Assembly (NCBI GenBank): GCA_964448675.1
Contig: CAYUZU010000024.1
Coordinates: 16,413 to 80,412 of the forward strand
DNA length: 64,000 nt
Origin: CAYUZU01 sp964448675
Lineage (GTDB): Bacteria; Planctomycetota; Phycisphaerae; UBA1845; Fen-1342
Reading direction: 5' to 3'
Shown here: piece after piece, positions 26,308-34,197 of the stretch
Layout of the letters: the number at the start of each line of letters is the position of its first letter
How positions within the stretch are numbered: position 1 is the stretch's first letter
The notes under the pieces: generated by a model
The model's input: only the letters and a program-made list of their open reading frames with translations
The model's database searches: none
What the model was told of the DNA's origin: nothing
Made by a program: the position numbers and the translations under genes

Positions 26308-26480
26308 TTGATGCTCCTGAGCTCCGGTTGCAGGCGGGGGGCGTTGATGCCGACAGACCCGCTCAATGATAAGTGTACGTCGCCGGTCAAACCGCCAGGC
26401 GCGACGGCCGCGCGGGGCCCGTTGCGCGGGTCAAGACCCGGCGAAGGTCCCGAAAAACGTCCGCTGAGACTCTCCCTGTG

Positions 26481-27254
26481 TTATCGGTTCTTTGCGAGGA
26501 TCCGGATGAGCCCAATCACGCCGTGAATCAGCAGCGTCAGCAGCAGCAGGAACAGCAGCATGCCGACCGCGAAGCTGAGAATCGGCCAGCTGGAGTCCTC
26601 GACAAACGACTGGGCGGCGGGCACGAAATACGATACGACCGCGATCACGATGGCCGCCAGCAGGATCGCCCCGACGGCTCCGCGCTGGCAGCCCTCGAAG
26701 GGGGCCATCCGCACGGTCAGACACACCGCGAGGTACAGAAAGAGCAGCGTGGGCAGGTTGCGCGGCCAGTTGAACAGGTTGCTGCGGAGGATCGCGTCGA
26801 GCGTCGCCTCCATCAGCGACACGCTGTGGCGCAGCAGGTCCCAGATGCCGTCAAGCGATGTGGGCAGCGCCTGCGGCAACTGGGCCGAGCCGCCGCCGAC
26901 CTTGTCGATCACGTTGCCGCCCCACAGCGCGGCCACGACGTAGAGGCAGATTGCGCACGCGACCAACGGCAGCAACCCGACCAGGATCGGGCCCAGGATC
27001 GGGATGCCCTGCTTCTCCGGGGTGTCGGTTTCGGGCTCGCCTTCCTCGCCTTCGCTCATGAGGCTGGTGTTGCGGATAGCGTTGCCGCTGAGCAGCAAGC
27101 CGAGCACATGGCCGAGTTGGGCGACGAGCGTCCCCGGCAGCAGCACTGAATTCACCACGCGCGGCTTGATCAGCGCGCTCCACAGGCGGTGCACGCCCCA
27201 CGCCGAAAACATGATCACCAACAGCCAGAATGTGAGTGCCGCGTAAAGAGCCAT
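26481..27254 (-). CDS. Polytopic membrane protein of unknown function
   Basis: 257 residues with about six membrane segments and an acidic cytoplasmic loop (SEGEEGEPETDTPEK, residues about 67-82). The first part PGTLVAQLGHVLGLLLSG resembles the active-site helix of M50B-type membrane proteins (HELGHAL), but the Glu and first His are missing, so I would not call it a protease. GAGGTGGAACC precedes the ATG at 27254; the open frame upstream has no membrane or family features. Confidence 0.6.
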   Translation of the reverse strand: MALYAALTFWLLVIMFSAWGVHRLWSALIKPRVVNSVLLPGTLVAQLGHVLGLLLSGNAIRNTSLMSEGEEGEPETDTPEKQGIPILGPILVGLLPLVACAICLYVVAALWGGNVIDKVGGGSAQLPQALPTSLDGIWDLLRHSVSLMEATLDAILRSNLFNWPRNLPTLLFLYLAVCLTVRMAPFEGCQRGAVGAILLAAIVIAVVSYFVPAAQSFVEDSSWPILSFAVGMLLFLLLLTLLIHGVIGLIRILAKNR

Positions 27255-27372
27255 GGTTCCACCTCGCTCTACGCAACGAAGGCAGGATTCGTTGCAGTCC
27301 GTTGCAACCCAACCAACGGGTATTATGCCGCGCCGGCGGAGTATTGCCAATGAGACGGCGGAGCGCGGTGAA

Positions 27373-28026
27373 TCAGCTGGCGAAGTAGTGAGCGCCGACG
27401 CGCATGGAGACATGCAGAGCCTTGTCAGAGACGGCGCCGATCAGGCCGTGGCTGATTGCGACCACCGGCAGCGAGGGGGCCCGTTGCCAGACCAGGCCAT
27501 ACACGAAGACCATGCCCGCCCCGCCGACCATCAGCAACGGGTTTGGCAGGTGGGCGCCGGCGAAGACGGCGGCGGTGAGCAGCACGCCCCAGCCCGGCCC
27601 CGCCACGAGCCGGAGCCGCGGGTACACCACGCCAAACATGAGCCCCTGCTGGATGAACCCCCAAATGGGGTAGGCGGCCATCGCGCCCACGAGGTCCCAA
27701 TCCTGGCGCAGGCCGCGCGGGCTCTGCCAGCCCCACAACAGCAGCACGCCGATGGCGCCCAGCGTGAACAGGCCGATCGGGAGTGCCGCGCGACGATGAT
27801 CAGGGCCCCATGCCAGGCCGAACGCGCGCCAGCTGAGAATCCCGCGGCGGACGACGTAGGCGGCGGCCACGATCGCGACGAGGCCGCCAAAGACGACGTC
27901 GAGCCAGCGTGGGCGATCATACGGCGCGAGCCAGATGTAGGCCTGCCCGGCGACCACGGGGAACAGCGCCTCGAGGACGAGGACCGAACGTGTGGCGGCG
28001 GTCGTGGGCAGTACGTCGGTGGCCAT
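27373..28026 (-). CDS. CPBP-like membrane protein with degenerate protease motif
   Basis: 217 residues, about seven membrane segments. It has the outline of CPBP/CAAX-type intramembrane proteases: motif 1 region FIQQGLMFGVVYPRL, motif 2 FAGAHLPNP, and the last motif ISHGLIGAVSD. In active enzymes motif 1 is EExxxR; here both Glu are Gln, so catalysis is doubtful while the His residues of motifs 2 and 4 remain. Start 28026 is the ATG giving a normal family length; an open frame continues upstream across the thiC riboswitch region and is not used. Confidence 0.7.
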   Translation of the reverse strand: MATDVLPTTAATRSVLVLEALFPVVAGQAYIWLAPYDRPRWLDVVFGGLVAIVAAAYVVRRGILSWRAFGLAWGPDHRRAALPIGLFTLGAIGVLLLWGWQSPRGLRQDWDLVGAMAAYPIWGFIQQGLMFGVVYPRLRLVAGPGWGVLLTAAVFAGAHLPNPLLMVGGAGMVFVYGLVWQRAPSLPVVAISHGLIGAVSDKALHVSMRVGAHYFAS

Positions 28027-28206
28027 GATGGGCGCAGTGTAGGGGGATTCGCTCCGCCGTGCACCGGGACCGGCACACGGGGCTTCTTTCGATTCTGCGG
28101 CGGGAGTCCGCACCGGGTTTCGATTCAACGCCCGGCTTCGATTCAGCGGCCGGGGCGCGTAATTGCCGCCGTCGCCGGCAGCGGTTACGCTACGGGTTGT
28201 GGCTGG
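28027..28206. other. Intergenic region upstream of the TPP riboswitch
   Basis: Divergent promoter space for the CPBP-like gene and thiC. TTCGATTC occurs three times (28088, 28119, 28137) within GC-rich sequence. No consensus promoter could be picked out with confidence, and no gene is supported. Confidence 0.4.
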
Positions 28207-28326
28207 GGGTGGTTCGCCGCGGCGAACATGAGATGTCGGCACGATCGGCCGGCAGACCCTTCGAACCTGATCAGCGACGGAGCACGTCGGCGCGGATGCC
28301 GGTGTGCTCGGCTGCGTAGGGAAGCA
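28207..28326 (+). promoter_or_regulatory. TPP (thiamine pyrophosphate) riboswitch
   Basis: The THI-box core elements occur in order: GGGGTG-like start, a hairpin GTTCGCC/GGCGAAC, ATGAGATG (canonical CTGAGA), ACCCTTCGAACCTGATCAG at 28258-28275, and the 3' element GCGTAGGGAAGC ending at 28326. It stands upstream of thiC, the usual target: TPP binding shuts off thiamine synthesis. The aptamer is about 295 bases from the thiC start, unusually far, because of the element at 28384-28537. Confidence 0.9.
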
Positions 28327-28383
28327 CACGCCATGTGGCCTGCCTGCACAATCACGCGACGACGCTCGGCGTTGATGGGAAAC

Positions 28384-28537
28384 AACCACGGAGACACCGC
28401 GACACGGCGGGGGAACGCTGTTGCGCTGCGATTGCGGTCGCGTGCGTCGATGTTGTCCCTGAGGTGCCGCGACCAGGAGAGCAACGCAGCCCTGCGCAGC
28501 AGCCGCTTGTTCTCTGTGTCTCTGTGCCTCTGTGGTT
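28384..28537. repeat. Inverted-repeat element in the thiC leader
   Basis: AACCACGGAGACACCGCGAC (start of the arm at 28384-28407) is an imperfect inverted copy of the arm at 28514-28537 (CTGTGTCTCTGTGCCTCTGT and on to GGTT). The right arm is the well-known CCACAGAGGCACAGAGACACAG sequence seen between genes in many bacterial genomes. The 154-base unit carries no gene and looks like a small non-autonomous mobile element that landed between riboswitch and thiC. Confidence 0.65.
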
Positions 28538-28620
28538 CTATTCTCTGGGGTCTGATTCACTTTGTTGCGAACTTTGCGGGGGCATAGACGAGCGGCAGGT
28601 CGTGCCGCAGGAGATGAAAC

Positions 28621-30066
28621 ATGACTCAACTCGAGGCCGCCCGTCAGGGCACCATCACGCCGGAAATCTGGCGCGTCGCAACGCGTGAGAACACCACGCC
28701 GGAGATCATCCGCGACCACGTTGCCGCCGGCCGCATCGTTATTCCAGCCAACGTGCGTCATCTGGCCGGCAGTGGCGGCCAGGCACCGTCGCGCGAAGCC
28801 CCCGAAACCACTGGCGGGGAGCGCATCGGCCACCCGGGGGCCGATGGCGCTGCAACCTTGTGGGTCAACCAAACGGTCGCCCAGCGCCGGGCGTGGCTCG
28901 ACGATCCGCACCATCTTTGCGGCGAGCGGGCCGCCAAGCGGCTCGACGCGATGGGTATTGGCCGACCGATCAGCACCAAGATCAACGCCAACATGGGCGC
29001 CTCACCCGTTTCCAGCGGTACGCAGGGCGAGCGTGACAAGCTGCGCACCGCCCTGCTGTACGGTGCCGATACGGTGATGGACCTCTCCACCGGCGGCGAT
29101 CTCGACGAATGCCGGCAGGTTTTCATCGACAACAGCACGGCCCCCGTCGGCACGGTCCCCCTCTACAGCATGATCGTAAATCGGCCGGTCGAAGAGCTCG
29201 ATCACGACGCCATCCTCGAGACCATCGAGCACCAGGCTGCCCAGGGCGTCGACTTCTTCACGATCCATGCCGGCATCCTGCGCGAGCATTTGCCGCTGAT
29301 CCGCGGACGCGTGCAGGGCCTGGTCAGTCGCGGCGGTTCGCTGCTGGCGAAGTGGATGCGCTATCACAGTCGACAGAACCCCATGTACGAGCTGTTCGAC
29401 GAGATCAGCGCCATCATGCGGCAATTCGACGTGACCTACTCGCTCGGCGACGGGATTCGGCCCGGCTGCCTGGCCGATGCCAGCGACCCCGCGCAGCTCG
29501 CGGAGCTGCACGTGCTGGGCGAACTCGTGCAGCGTTCGCGCGACGCGGGCGTGCAGGTCATGGTCGAGGGGCCGGGGCACGTGCCGCTGAACGAGGTCGC
29601 ATTCAACATGGAGACCGAGCGGCGGGTCTGCGACGACGCGCCGTTCTACGTGCTCGGCCCGGTCGTGACCGACGTTTTCCCGGGCCACGATCACATCACC
29701 AGTGCGATCGGCGCTACCGAGGCGGCCCGGGCGGGGGCGGCGATGCTGTGCTACGTCACGCCGCGGGAGCACGTCGGCCTGCCCACGCTCGAGGACGTGC
29801 GGGCGGGCTGCGTGGCGTACAAGATCGCAGCGCACGCCGGCGACATCGCGCGCGGCATTCACGGCGCGCGGCAGTGGGACGATGACATGGCCCGCGCCCG
29901 CGCCGCGATGAGCTGGCCGCAGCAGTTCGAGCTGGCGTTCGATGGTGAGGCGGCGTGCAAGCTGCGCGACGCGTCATTGCCGGCCGATGCGGAGTACTGC
30001 TCAATGTGCGGGCGCGAGTGGTGCAGTCAGCGCATCAGCAAGGAACTGCACGAAGAGGCGACCTAG
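28621..30066 (+). CDS. thiC: Phosphomethylpyrimidine synthase ThiC
   Basis: 481 residues. ThiC is a radical-SAM enzyme that turns aminoimidazole ribotide into HMP phosphate for thiamine. MTQLEAARQGTITPE opens the protein, STKINANMG and GTVPLYSM follow, and the C-terminal CSMCGREWC holds the [4Fe-4S] cluster. Residues about 49-109, between IVIPANVRH and MGIGRPISTKINAN, are an insertion not seen in the standard short ThiC proteins I know. GCAGGAGATG gives a ribosome-binding site at seven bases. Controlled by the TPP riboswitch at 28207-28326. Confidence 0.95.
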   Translation: MTQLEAARQGTITPEIWRVATRENTTPEIIRDHVAAGRIVIPANVRHLAGSGGQAPSREAPETTGGERIGHPGADGAATLWVNQTVAQRRAWLDDPHHLCGERAAKRLDAMGIGRPISTKINANMGASPVSSGTQGERDKLRTALLYGADTVMDLSTGGDLDECRQVFIDNSTAPVGTVPLYSMIVNRPVEELDHDAILETIEHQAAQGVDFFTIHAGILREHLPLIRGRVQGLVSRGGSLLAKWMRYHSRQNPMYELFDEISAIMRQFDVTYSLGDGIRPGCLADASDPAQLAELHVLGELVQRSRDAGVQVMVEGPGHVPLNEVAFNMETERRVCDDAPFYVLGPVVTDVFPGHDHITSAIGATEAARAGAAMLCYVTPREHVGLPTLEDVRAGCVAYKIAAHAGDIARGIHGARQWDDDMARARAAMSWPQQFELAFDGEAACKLRDASLPADAEYCSMCGREWCSQRISKELHEEAT

Positions 30067-30101
30067 CGACACAGCGCAGCGCAGCGACCGCGACCGCATA
30101 C

Positions 30102-30120
30102 CACGGCTCCGTGAGCCGTG
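30102..30120. repeat. Dispersed hairpin repeat, copy 2 (after thiC)
   Basis: CACGGCTC-CGT-GAGCCGTG, 36 bases after the thiC stop. Stem identical to the copy at 15663-15681; no T-run follows. Confidence 0.7.
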
Positions 30121-30248
30121 CCGGGGGGACGCAGGCCGAACGTCAGCCATAACCTGTCCCCGCCGCCGCGAGCCATGCCTCCCTGCAACCCGCACCCTGC
30201 CAAACCCGCGCAGAACCGCGCACCCGCCGCCAGACTTACCGGTTTATC

Positions 30249-30276
30249 TAGACATGATAGAAAACCGCGGTATTCT
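30249..30276 (+). promoter_or_regulatory. Candidate promoter of the Mu-like head cassette
   Basis: TAGACA at 30249-30254 and TATTCT at 30271-30276 are 16 bases apart in a short A/T-rich island. A start near 30283 would leave a leader of about 38 bases before the portal GTG at 30321. It would make the cassette independent of thiC. Confidence 0.45.
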
Positions 30277-30320
30277 TCCCTCAGCATCACGAGCCAACCG
30301 ATGCTGTCGAGGAGAACCGC

Positions 30321-31616
30321 GTGCGACCCGATCATGCCAACCCCCTCACCGCCGTCCTCCGGACCCTGGGCTCCCTCCTCCCACGCGGTTCGCGAGGACG
30401 GCGCACGCCCGGCAGTTCCGTCGTCCGGCCCTGGCGCGCCGACAGCGCCCGCGGCTACCCCAGCGTGGGTCTCGGGCCGCGGCAATTGACCGCCCTCCTC
30501 CAGGCCGCCGACGGCGGCACACCTCAGACCCAGTTCGAGCTCTTCACCGACATGCTCCAGAAGTGGCCGCGTCTGGCGGCCGTCGAGGCGACGCGGCGCC
30601 TGGCGCTCACCGGCCTGTCGTGGGAGGTCGTGCCGCCAACCAACGGCGGTGGGGTGAGCGGCGGCGTCATAGAGGATGCGGTCGCCTACTGTGACGAGGT
30701 ACTCGCGAGCCTCGATCGGCTCGATCAGGTGCTCGACCACCTCGCCTCGGCCATCGGCTACGGCATCGCGGTGGCCGAGCTGGTGTGGGAACGCGGCCGC
30801 GTGGTCGACATCGTCCCTGTGCCGCATACGCGGCTGATCGGTCATCCGCACGAGCCGTGGCGTCTGTGTGTGCTCACCGAAGACCAGCCGAGCAATGGTG
30901 TGCCGCTCGACGAGCACCCGTTCAAATGGCTCGTCCACAAACCACGCGCGACGCCCGGCCGTCATTTCGACGGCGGCCTGCTGCGCCGCTCGACACTGCT
31001 CTATCTCGCGCAGAACCTCAGCTTCAAGGACTGGCTGACCTACTCGCAGATTGCCGGCATGCCCTTGCGCGTCGCCCAGTTCGAGCCCGGCACGCCCGAC
31101 GCCGACAAGGACAAGCTCCTGCACATGCTGGATCAGCTCGGGCGCGATGCGGTCGCGGTGCTGAGCAAGAACGTCGACCTGCGCTTCATGGATGCGCCGG
31201 GCGGCGGGGATCGCCCGTACGAGCCGATGCAGGGCTACTGCAATACCGAGGTCACCATCCTCTGGCTCGGGCAGCACCTGACCACCGACATCAAGATGAG
31301 CGGCTCGCGCGCCGCAGCGGAAGTTCACGACCGCGTGCGCGAGGATCTCCTCGCCGATGACATCGCGGATGAGGGATATACGTTGCGGCGTGACTTGCTG
31401 CGACCGCTGGTCCAGGCGCGGTTCGGCGACGACATGCCCGTGCCGCGATTTCGCCGTTCGCTGGTGCAGGCCGTGGACACCAAGGTACTCGCCGACACAT
31501 TGGCGGTGGCGGTGAACGAGCTGGGCCTGGCGGTGCCGCAGCGCTGGGCGCACGACGCATTGGGGATTCCGCAGGCGGAGGTGAGTGAAGCGACATTGAC
31601 CGGGGGGCGATCATGA
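30321..31616 (+). CDS. Mu gp29-like portal protein (DUF935)
   Basis: 431 residues. Portal proteins form the dodecameric channel at one vertex of a phage capsid. The DUF935 pattern is visible in FTDMLQKWPRLAAVEATRRL, LSWEVVPP, FKWLVHKPRATPGR, LAQNLSFKDWLTYSQIAGMPLR and TDIKMSGSRAAAEVHDRVR. The protein is full length, with no internal stop. The GTG start follows GAGGAGAACCGC. It is the first gene of the head cassette; in Mu the large terminase gp28 precedes gp29, but here thiC does. Followed by an ATGA overlap into a GNAT gene. Confidence 0.9.
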   Translation: MRPDHANPLTAVLRTLGSLLPRGSRGRRTPGSSVVRPWRADSARGYPSVGLGPRQLTALLQAADGGTPQTQFELFTDMLQKWPRLAAVEATRRLALTGLSWEVVPPTNGGGVSGGVIEDAVAYCDEVLASLDRLDQVLDHLASAIGYGIAVAELVWERGRVVDIVPVPHTRLIGHPHEPWRLCVLTEDQPSNGVPLDEHPFKWLVHKPRATPGRHFDGGLLRRSTLLYLAQNLSFKDWLTYSQIAGMPLRVAQFEPGTPDADKDKLLHMLDQLGRDAVAVLSKNVDLRFMDAPGGGDRPYEPMQGYCNTEVTILWLGQHLTTDIKMSGSRAAAEVHDRVREDLLADDIADEGYTLRRDLLRPLVQARFGDDMPVPRFRRSLVQAVDTKVLADTLAVAVNELGLAVPQRWAHDALGIPQAEVSEATLTGGRS

Positions 31617-32140
31617 GCAGCCGGAACGGACACGCGCAACGCAATGGCACGGCGGCCAGACCTCGCGCAGACCATGTGGCGGCCGGGTTGACGCTGCGGC
31701 CGGCAGCGGCCAGCGACGCGAAGCCGCTGAACTTCTTCTTCGATACGGCCTTGCGCAACGACTACTTCCTGCGGCGCGGGCAACTCGACGACATGCTGCG
31801 CAGTCGGCATCACCGCGTGTTCGTGGCCGAGATCGACGCGGTGCTCGTGGGCGTCGCGATCGTCACGCGCGGCACACGCCTGGTCAACGTGTTGATCCAT
31901 CCTGCATATCGCGGCCTGGGTGTCGGCCGCGCTTTGGTGGGCTACACGCACGCGACGGAAGTTCGGGTGAAACGCGACATGAGCGCCGGCGACCCGCGCG
32001 GGTTCTATCGCGCCGCCGGCTTCCGGTCGACGGGGCAATGCAACGGCAAAGGCAATATCGAGCTGATGCGCAAACCGTCGGCGAATGGCGCACGACGGAC
32101 GGCGCGCGGCGCCGAACGGACTTCATGCCACGGAAAGTGA
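31613..32140 (+). CDS. GNAT-family N-acetyltransferase inside the head cassette
   Basis: 175 residues. After a disordered basic N-terminus, the GNAT fold is recognisable: GLTLRPAAASDAKPL, strand VFVAEIDAVLVGVAIV, and the acetyl-CoA site VLIHPAYRGLGVGRALV, ending FYRAAGFRSTGQ. It starts within the portal stop (ATGA) and ends nine bases before the protease gene, so it belongs to the operon. Possible targets are capsid proteins, host proteins or a small molecule; the sequence does not say. The last 25 residues are Arg/Ala-rich without fold. Confidence 0.75.
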   Translation: MSSRNGHAQRNGTAARPRADHVAAGLTLRPAAASDAKPLNFFFDTALRNDYFLRRGQLDDMLRSRHHRVFVAEIDAVLVGVAIVTRGTRLVNVLIHPAYRGLGVGRALVGYTHATEVRVKRDMSAGDPRGFYRAAGFRSTGQCNGKGNIELMRKPSANGARRTARGAERTSCHGK

Positions 32141-32149
32141 GGTGATTCC

Positions 32150-33280
32150 TTGAAAGCGACAGGCACGACCGCTGCAAGCACTACCGCAACCCCGGTGGGG
32201 CCGTACGTTCGCGAGCAGATCCTCGCGCGGCTGCGCGAGGCCCAGCAACTGGCCGACGACGATCTGGGCGCCGCACTCGCACATGTCCGCGCGCTCGCCA
32301 ACGAGGTCGTTGAACGTATTGATGCGATCGAAATCGTCCCGACAATGGCGTCCGGACAGCACGGTGACCAGCCTCATTCGACATTGCGCTGCGCGGCGTT
32401 CACCAAGGCACCCGGCGAGCCGAAACACGAGTTCCTGCTGATTCCGTTTGGCGAGGTGATCGTCGAGCGGCCGGTTTCCGGCGACAGCTTCGTCTTCACG
32501 CCCGCACACGCGACGGCGGCGAAGCAGTGGTTCGACCGCATGGGCCGCAAGCTCGCGATCGACTACGAGCACCAGAGCTTCGATCGGCTCAACCGGCGCA
32601 GCGACGGGCTGCGGCCGGCGGCGGGGTGGATTGGCGGGCTGGCGGTGCGCGACGACGGTCTGTGGGCGGTCGACGTTACCTGGACCGATCGCGCCAGCGA
32701 ACTGCTGCGCACTGGCGAGTACCGCTACTTCTCGCCGGTCATCTTCTGGACCGACGAGGACCACACCGGTGTCGCCGCCCTCGGACCGGTGGCGCTGACG
32801 AACGATCCCGCGATGCATGGTGTGACGCCGCTGGCGGCGCGCCGCGCCGGCGGAGACCACGACGCGGGCGATGCCGCCAGGACCAGCGACGGTGACGCAC
32901 TCCAAAACGAGCTCGACGCGGCCCGGCAGCAGATCGACCTCTTGCGGCGGCAACTCGCGGCGCAGGAGGCCGACGCGTTCGTGGAGCGCGGCCTGCGGCT
33001 GGGCAAGATCCTCGACAGCACGAGCATGGATTGGCGGGCCGACTACCTCCGCGATCCGGCGGCGACGGAGCAGCGGCTGAGCCGGGCCCCGGTGCTGCGC
33101 CCGACTGGTCGCGTGGTGAATCTCGACGCGCGCGGCGAGGTCGCGCCGCTGAAGGCCGGGCACGATGTCCCGGTCGCGCCGGGGTTGGGCGGGCCGACGG
33201 GCCCGGAGGCCGCGGATCTGACCGCGTACGAACGGGCGCTGGCGGCCGGACGCGTGTTCACCGCGCCGGCGTCAGCATAG
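32150..33280 (+). CDS. Mu gpI-like capsid protease/scaffold
   Basis: 376 residues. Mu gpI is an assembly protease whose C-terminal part works as scaffold. Family features are FLLIPFGEVIVERP, AIDYEHQSFDRLNRRSDG, AAGWIGGLAVRDDGLWAVDVTWT and YRYFSPVIFWT, then NDPAMHGVTPL. A coiled coil (ALQNELDAARQQIDLLRRQL) in the C-terminal half fits the scaffold function. The start is a TTG at 32150 behind GAGGTG at five bases; no ATG or GTG is better placed. Lies where expected between portal and capsid. Confidence 0.85.
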   Translation: MKATGTTAASTTATPVGPYVREQILARLREAQQLADDDLGAALAHVRALANEVVERIDAIEIVPTMASGQHGDQPHSTLRCAAFTKAPGEPKHEFLLIPFGEVIVERPVSGDSFVFTPAHATAAKQWFDRMGRKLAIDYEHQSFDRLNRRSDGLRPAAGWIGGLAVRDDGLWAVDVTWTDRASELLRTGEYRYFSPVIFWTDEDHTGVAALGPVALTNDPAMHGVTPLAARRAGGDHDAGDAARTSDGDALQNELDAARQQIDLLRRQLAAQEADAFVERGLRLGKILDSTSMDWRADYLRDPAATEQRLSRAPVLRPTGRVVNLDARGEVAPLKAGHDVPVAPGLGGPTGPEAADLTAYERALAAGRVFTAPASA

Positions 33281-33356
33281 TGCGGTTCACGGCGCAAGCC
33301 GGCTGAGCGGCCCAATACCAGAAACACCACTTGCAACTGAAGAGGAGACTTCCGCG

Positions 33357-34094
33357 ATGGTACTGACCAGTGATCGAGAACTGACTTTCTACGCATCCCC
33401 TGAACTGATCGAACTGCCGGTCGACGACAACGTCGTGCTGTACAAGGGCGCGCTCGTCGGCCTCAACGCCGCGACCGGCTACGTCCGGCCGCTGGTGGCG
33501 GGTGACACGTTTGCCGGCGTGGCCTACGAGCAGGCTGATAACACGGTCAGCGGACATACCGCCGGCGGCATCCGGGTCCGGCTGCACCAGAACATCGACA
33601 TCGTCCACGCCCTCGCGGGTGTCGCCGCCGGCGATGTCGGCCGCGCCGTGTACGCCACCGCGGACGACACGCTGACGCTGTCGCCGCTGGGCGCGACGTA
33701 CGTTGGCCGTGTGGTGGTGGTTGAGGGGACAAACCTGGCCCGCGTCCGCTGCGCGCCGACAACGTCGCAGGGCGGCGATCGGTGGCCGGCGGGCATCGTC
33801 TGGCTGCCCGACGCGGACGCAACGCTCACGCTGGCGCATCTGAACGGCACCGTAACGATTTCCAACACGACGCCGCGGACCCTGACCCTGCCGCCGGCGG
33901 CGGACGCGCGGGCGGGCGCGTGGCTGCGCGTGATCAAGCTGAGCAGCAACGGCAGCGCGGTCACACTGGACGGACACAGCTCGGAGACCATCGAAGGGGC
34001 GACCAGCTTCGCCGGGCTGGACGCGCGCTACGACGCAGTGCTGCTGCTTTGCACCGGGACCGAGTGGATCATCCTGAGCCGCGATCCGGCCTGA
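33357..34094 (+). CDS. Capsid decoration-like protein
   Basis: 245 residues, predicted all-beta. The N-terminal half (VVLYKGALVGLNAATGYVRPL, FAGVAYEQADNT) resembles DUF2190-type capsid cement proteins, which share the pattern of a G(A/D)LVG start and a FAGVA strand. The C-terminal half (TLTLAHLNGTVTISN) is a second beta domain that could be an adhesive or ligand-binding addition. Position between protease and major capsid is normal for head decoration genes. GAGGAGACTTCCGCG precedes the ATG. Confidence 0.65.
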   Translation: MVLTSDRELTFYASPELIELPVDDNVVLYKGALVGLNAATGYVRPLVAGDTFAGVAYEQADNTVSGHTAGGIRVRLHQNIDIVHALAGVAAGDVGRAVYATADDTLTLSPLGATYVGRVVVVEGTNLARVRCAPTTSQGGDRWPAGIVWLPDADATLTLAHLNGTVTISNTTPRTLTLPPAADARAGAWLRVIKLSSNGSAVTLDGHSSETIEGATSFAGLDARYDAVLLLCTGTEWIILSRDPA

Positions 34095-34131
34095 CGGGTC
34101 GCCAGACCACGAGCGGCCGTTCGCGCCCCCA

Positions 34132-34176
34132 ACTGACGACGGACAACTGAGCACTGACAGCTGACGACTGACCACT
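34132..34176. repeat. CTGAC-rich degenerate tandem repeats
   Basis: Between the decoration-like and capsid genes, short units of the form (A)CTGA(C/G) recur about six times (CAACTGACGACGGACAACTG onward). Such tracts are common fillers in intergenic DNA of several phyla; no coding meaning. Confidence 0.5.
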
Positions 34177-34197
34177 CCATCTCACAAGGAGCTTCCC

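Noticed and set aside
28111..28135. T-loop-like GGTTTCGATTC suggesting a tRNA
   Set aside because: No acceptor or anticodon arm can be paired around it.
28335..28688. Open frame between the riboswitch and thiC
   Set aside because: It runs through the inverted-repeat element and into thiC in another frame; no start signal.
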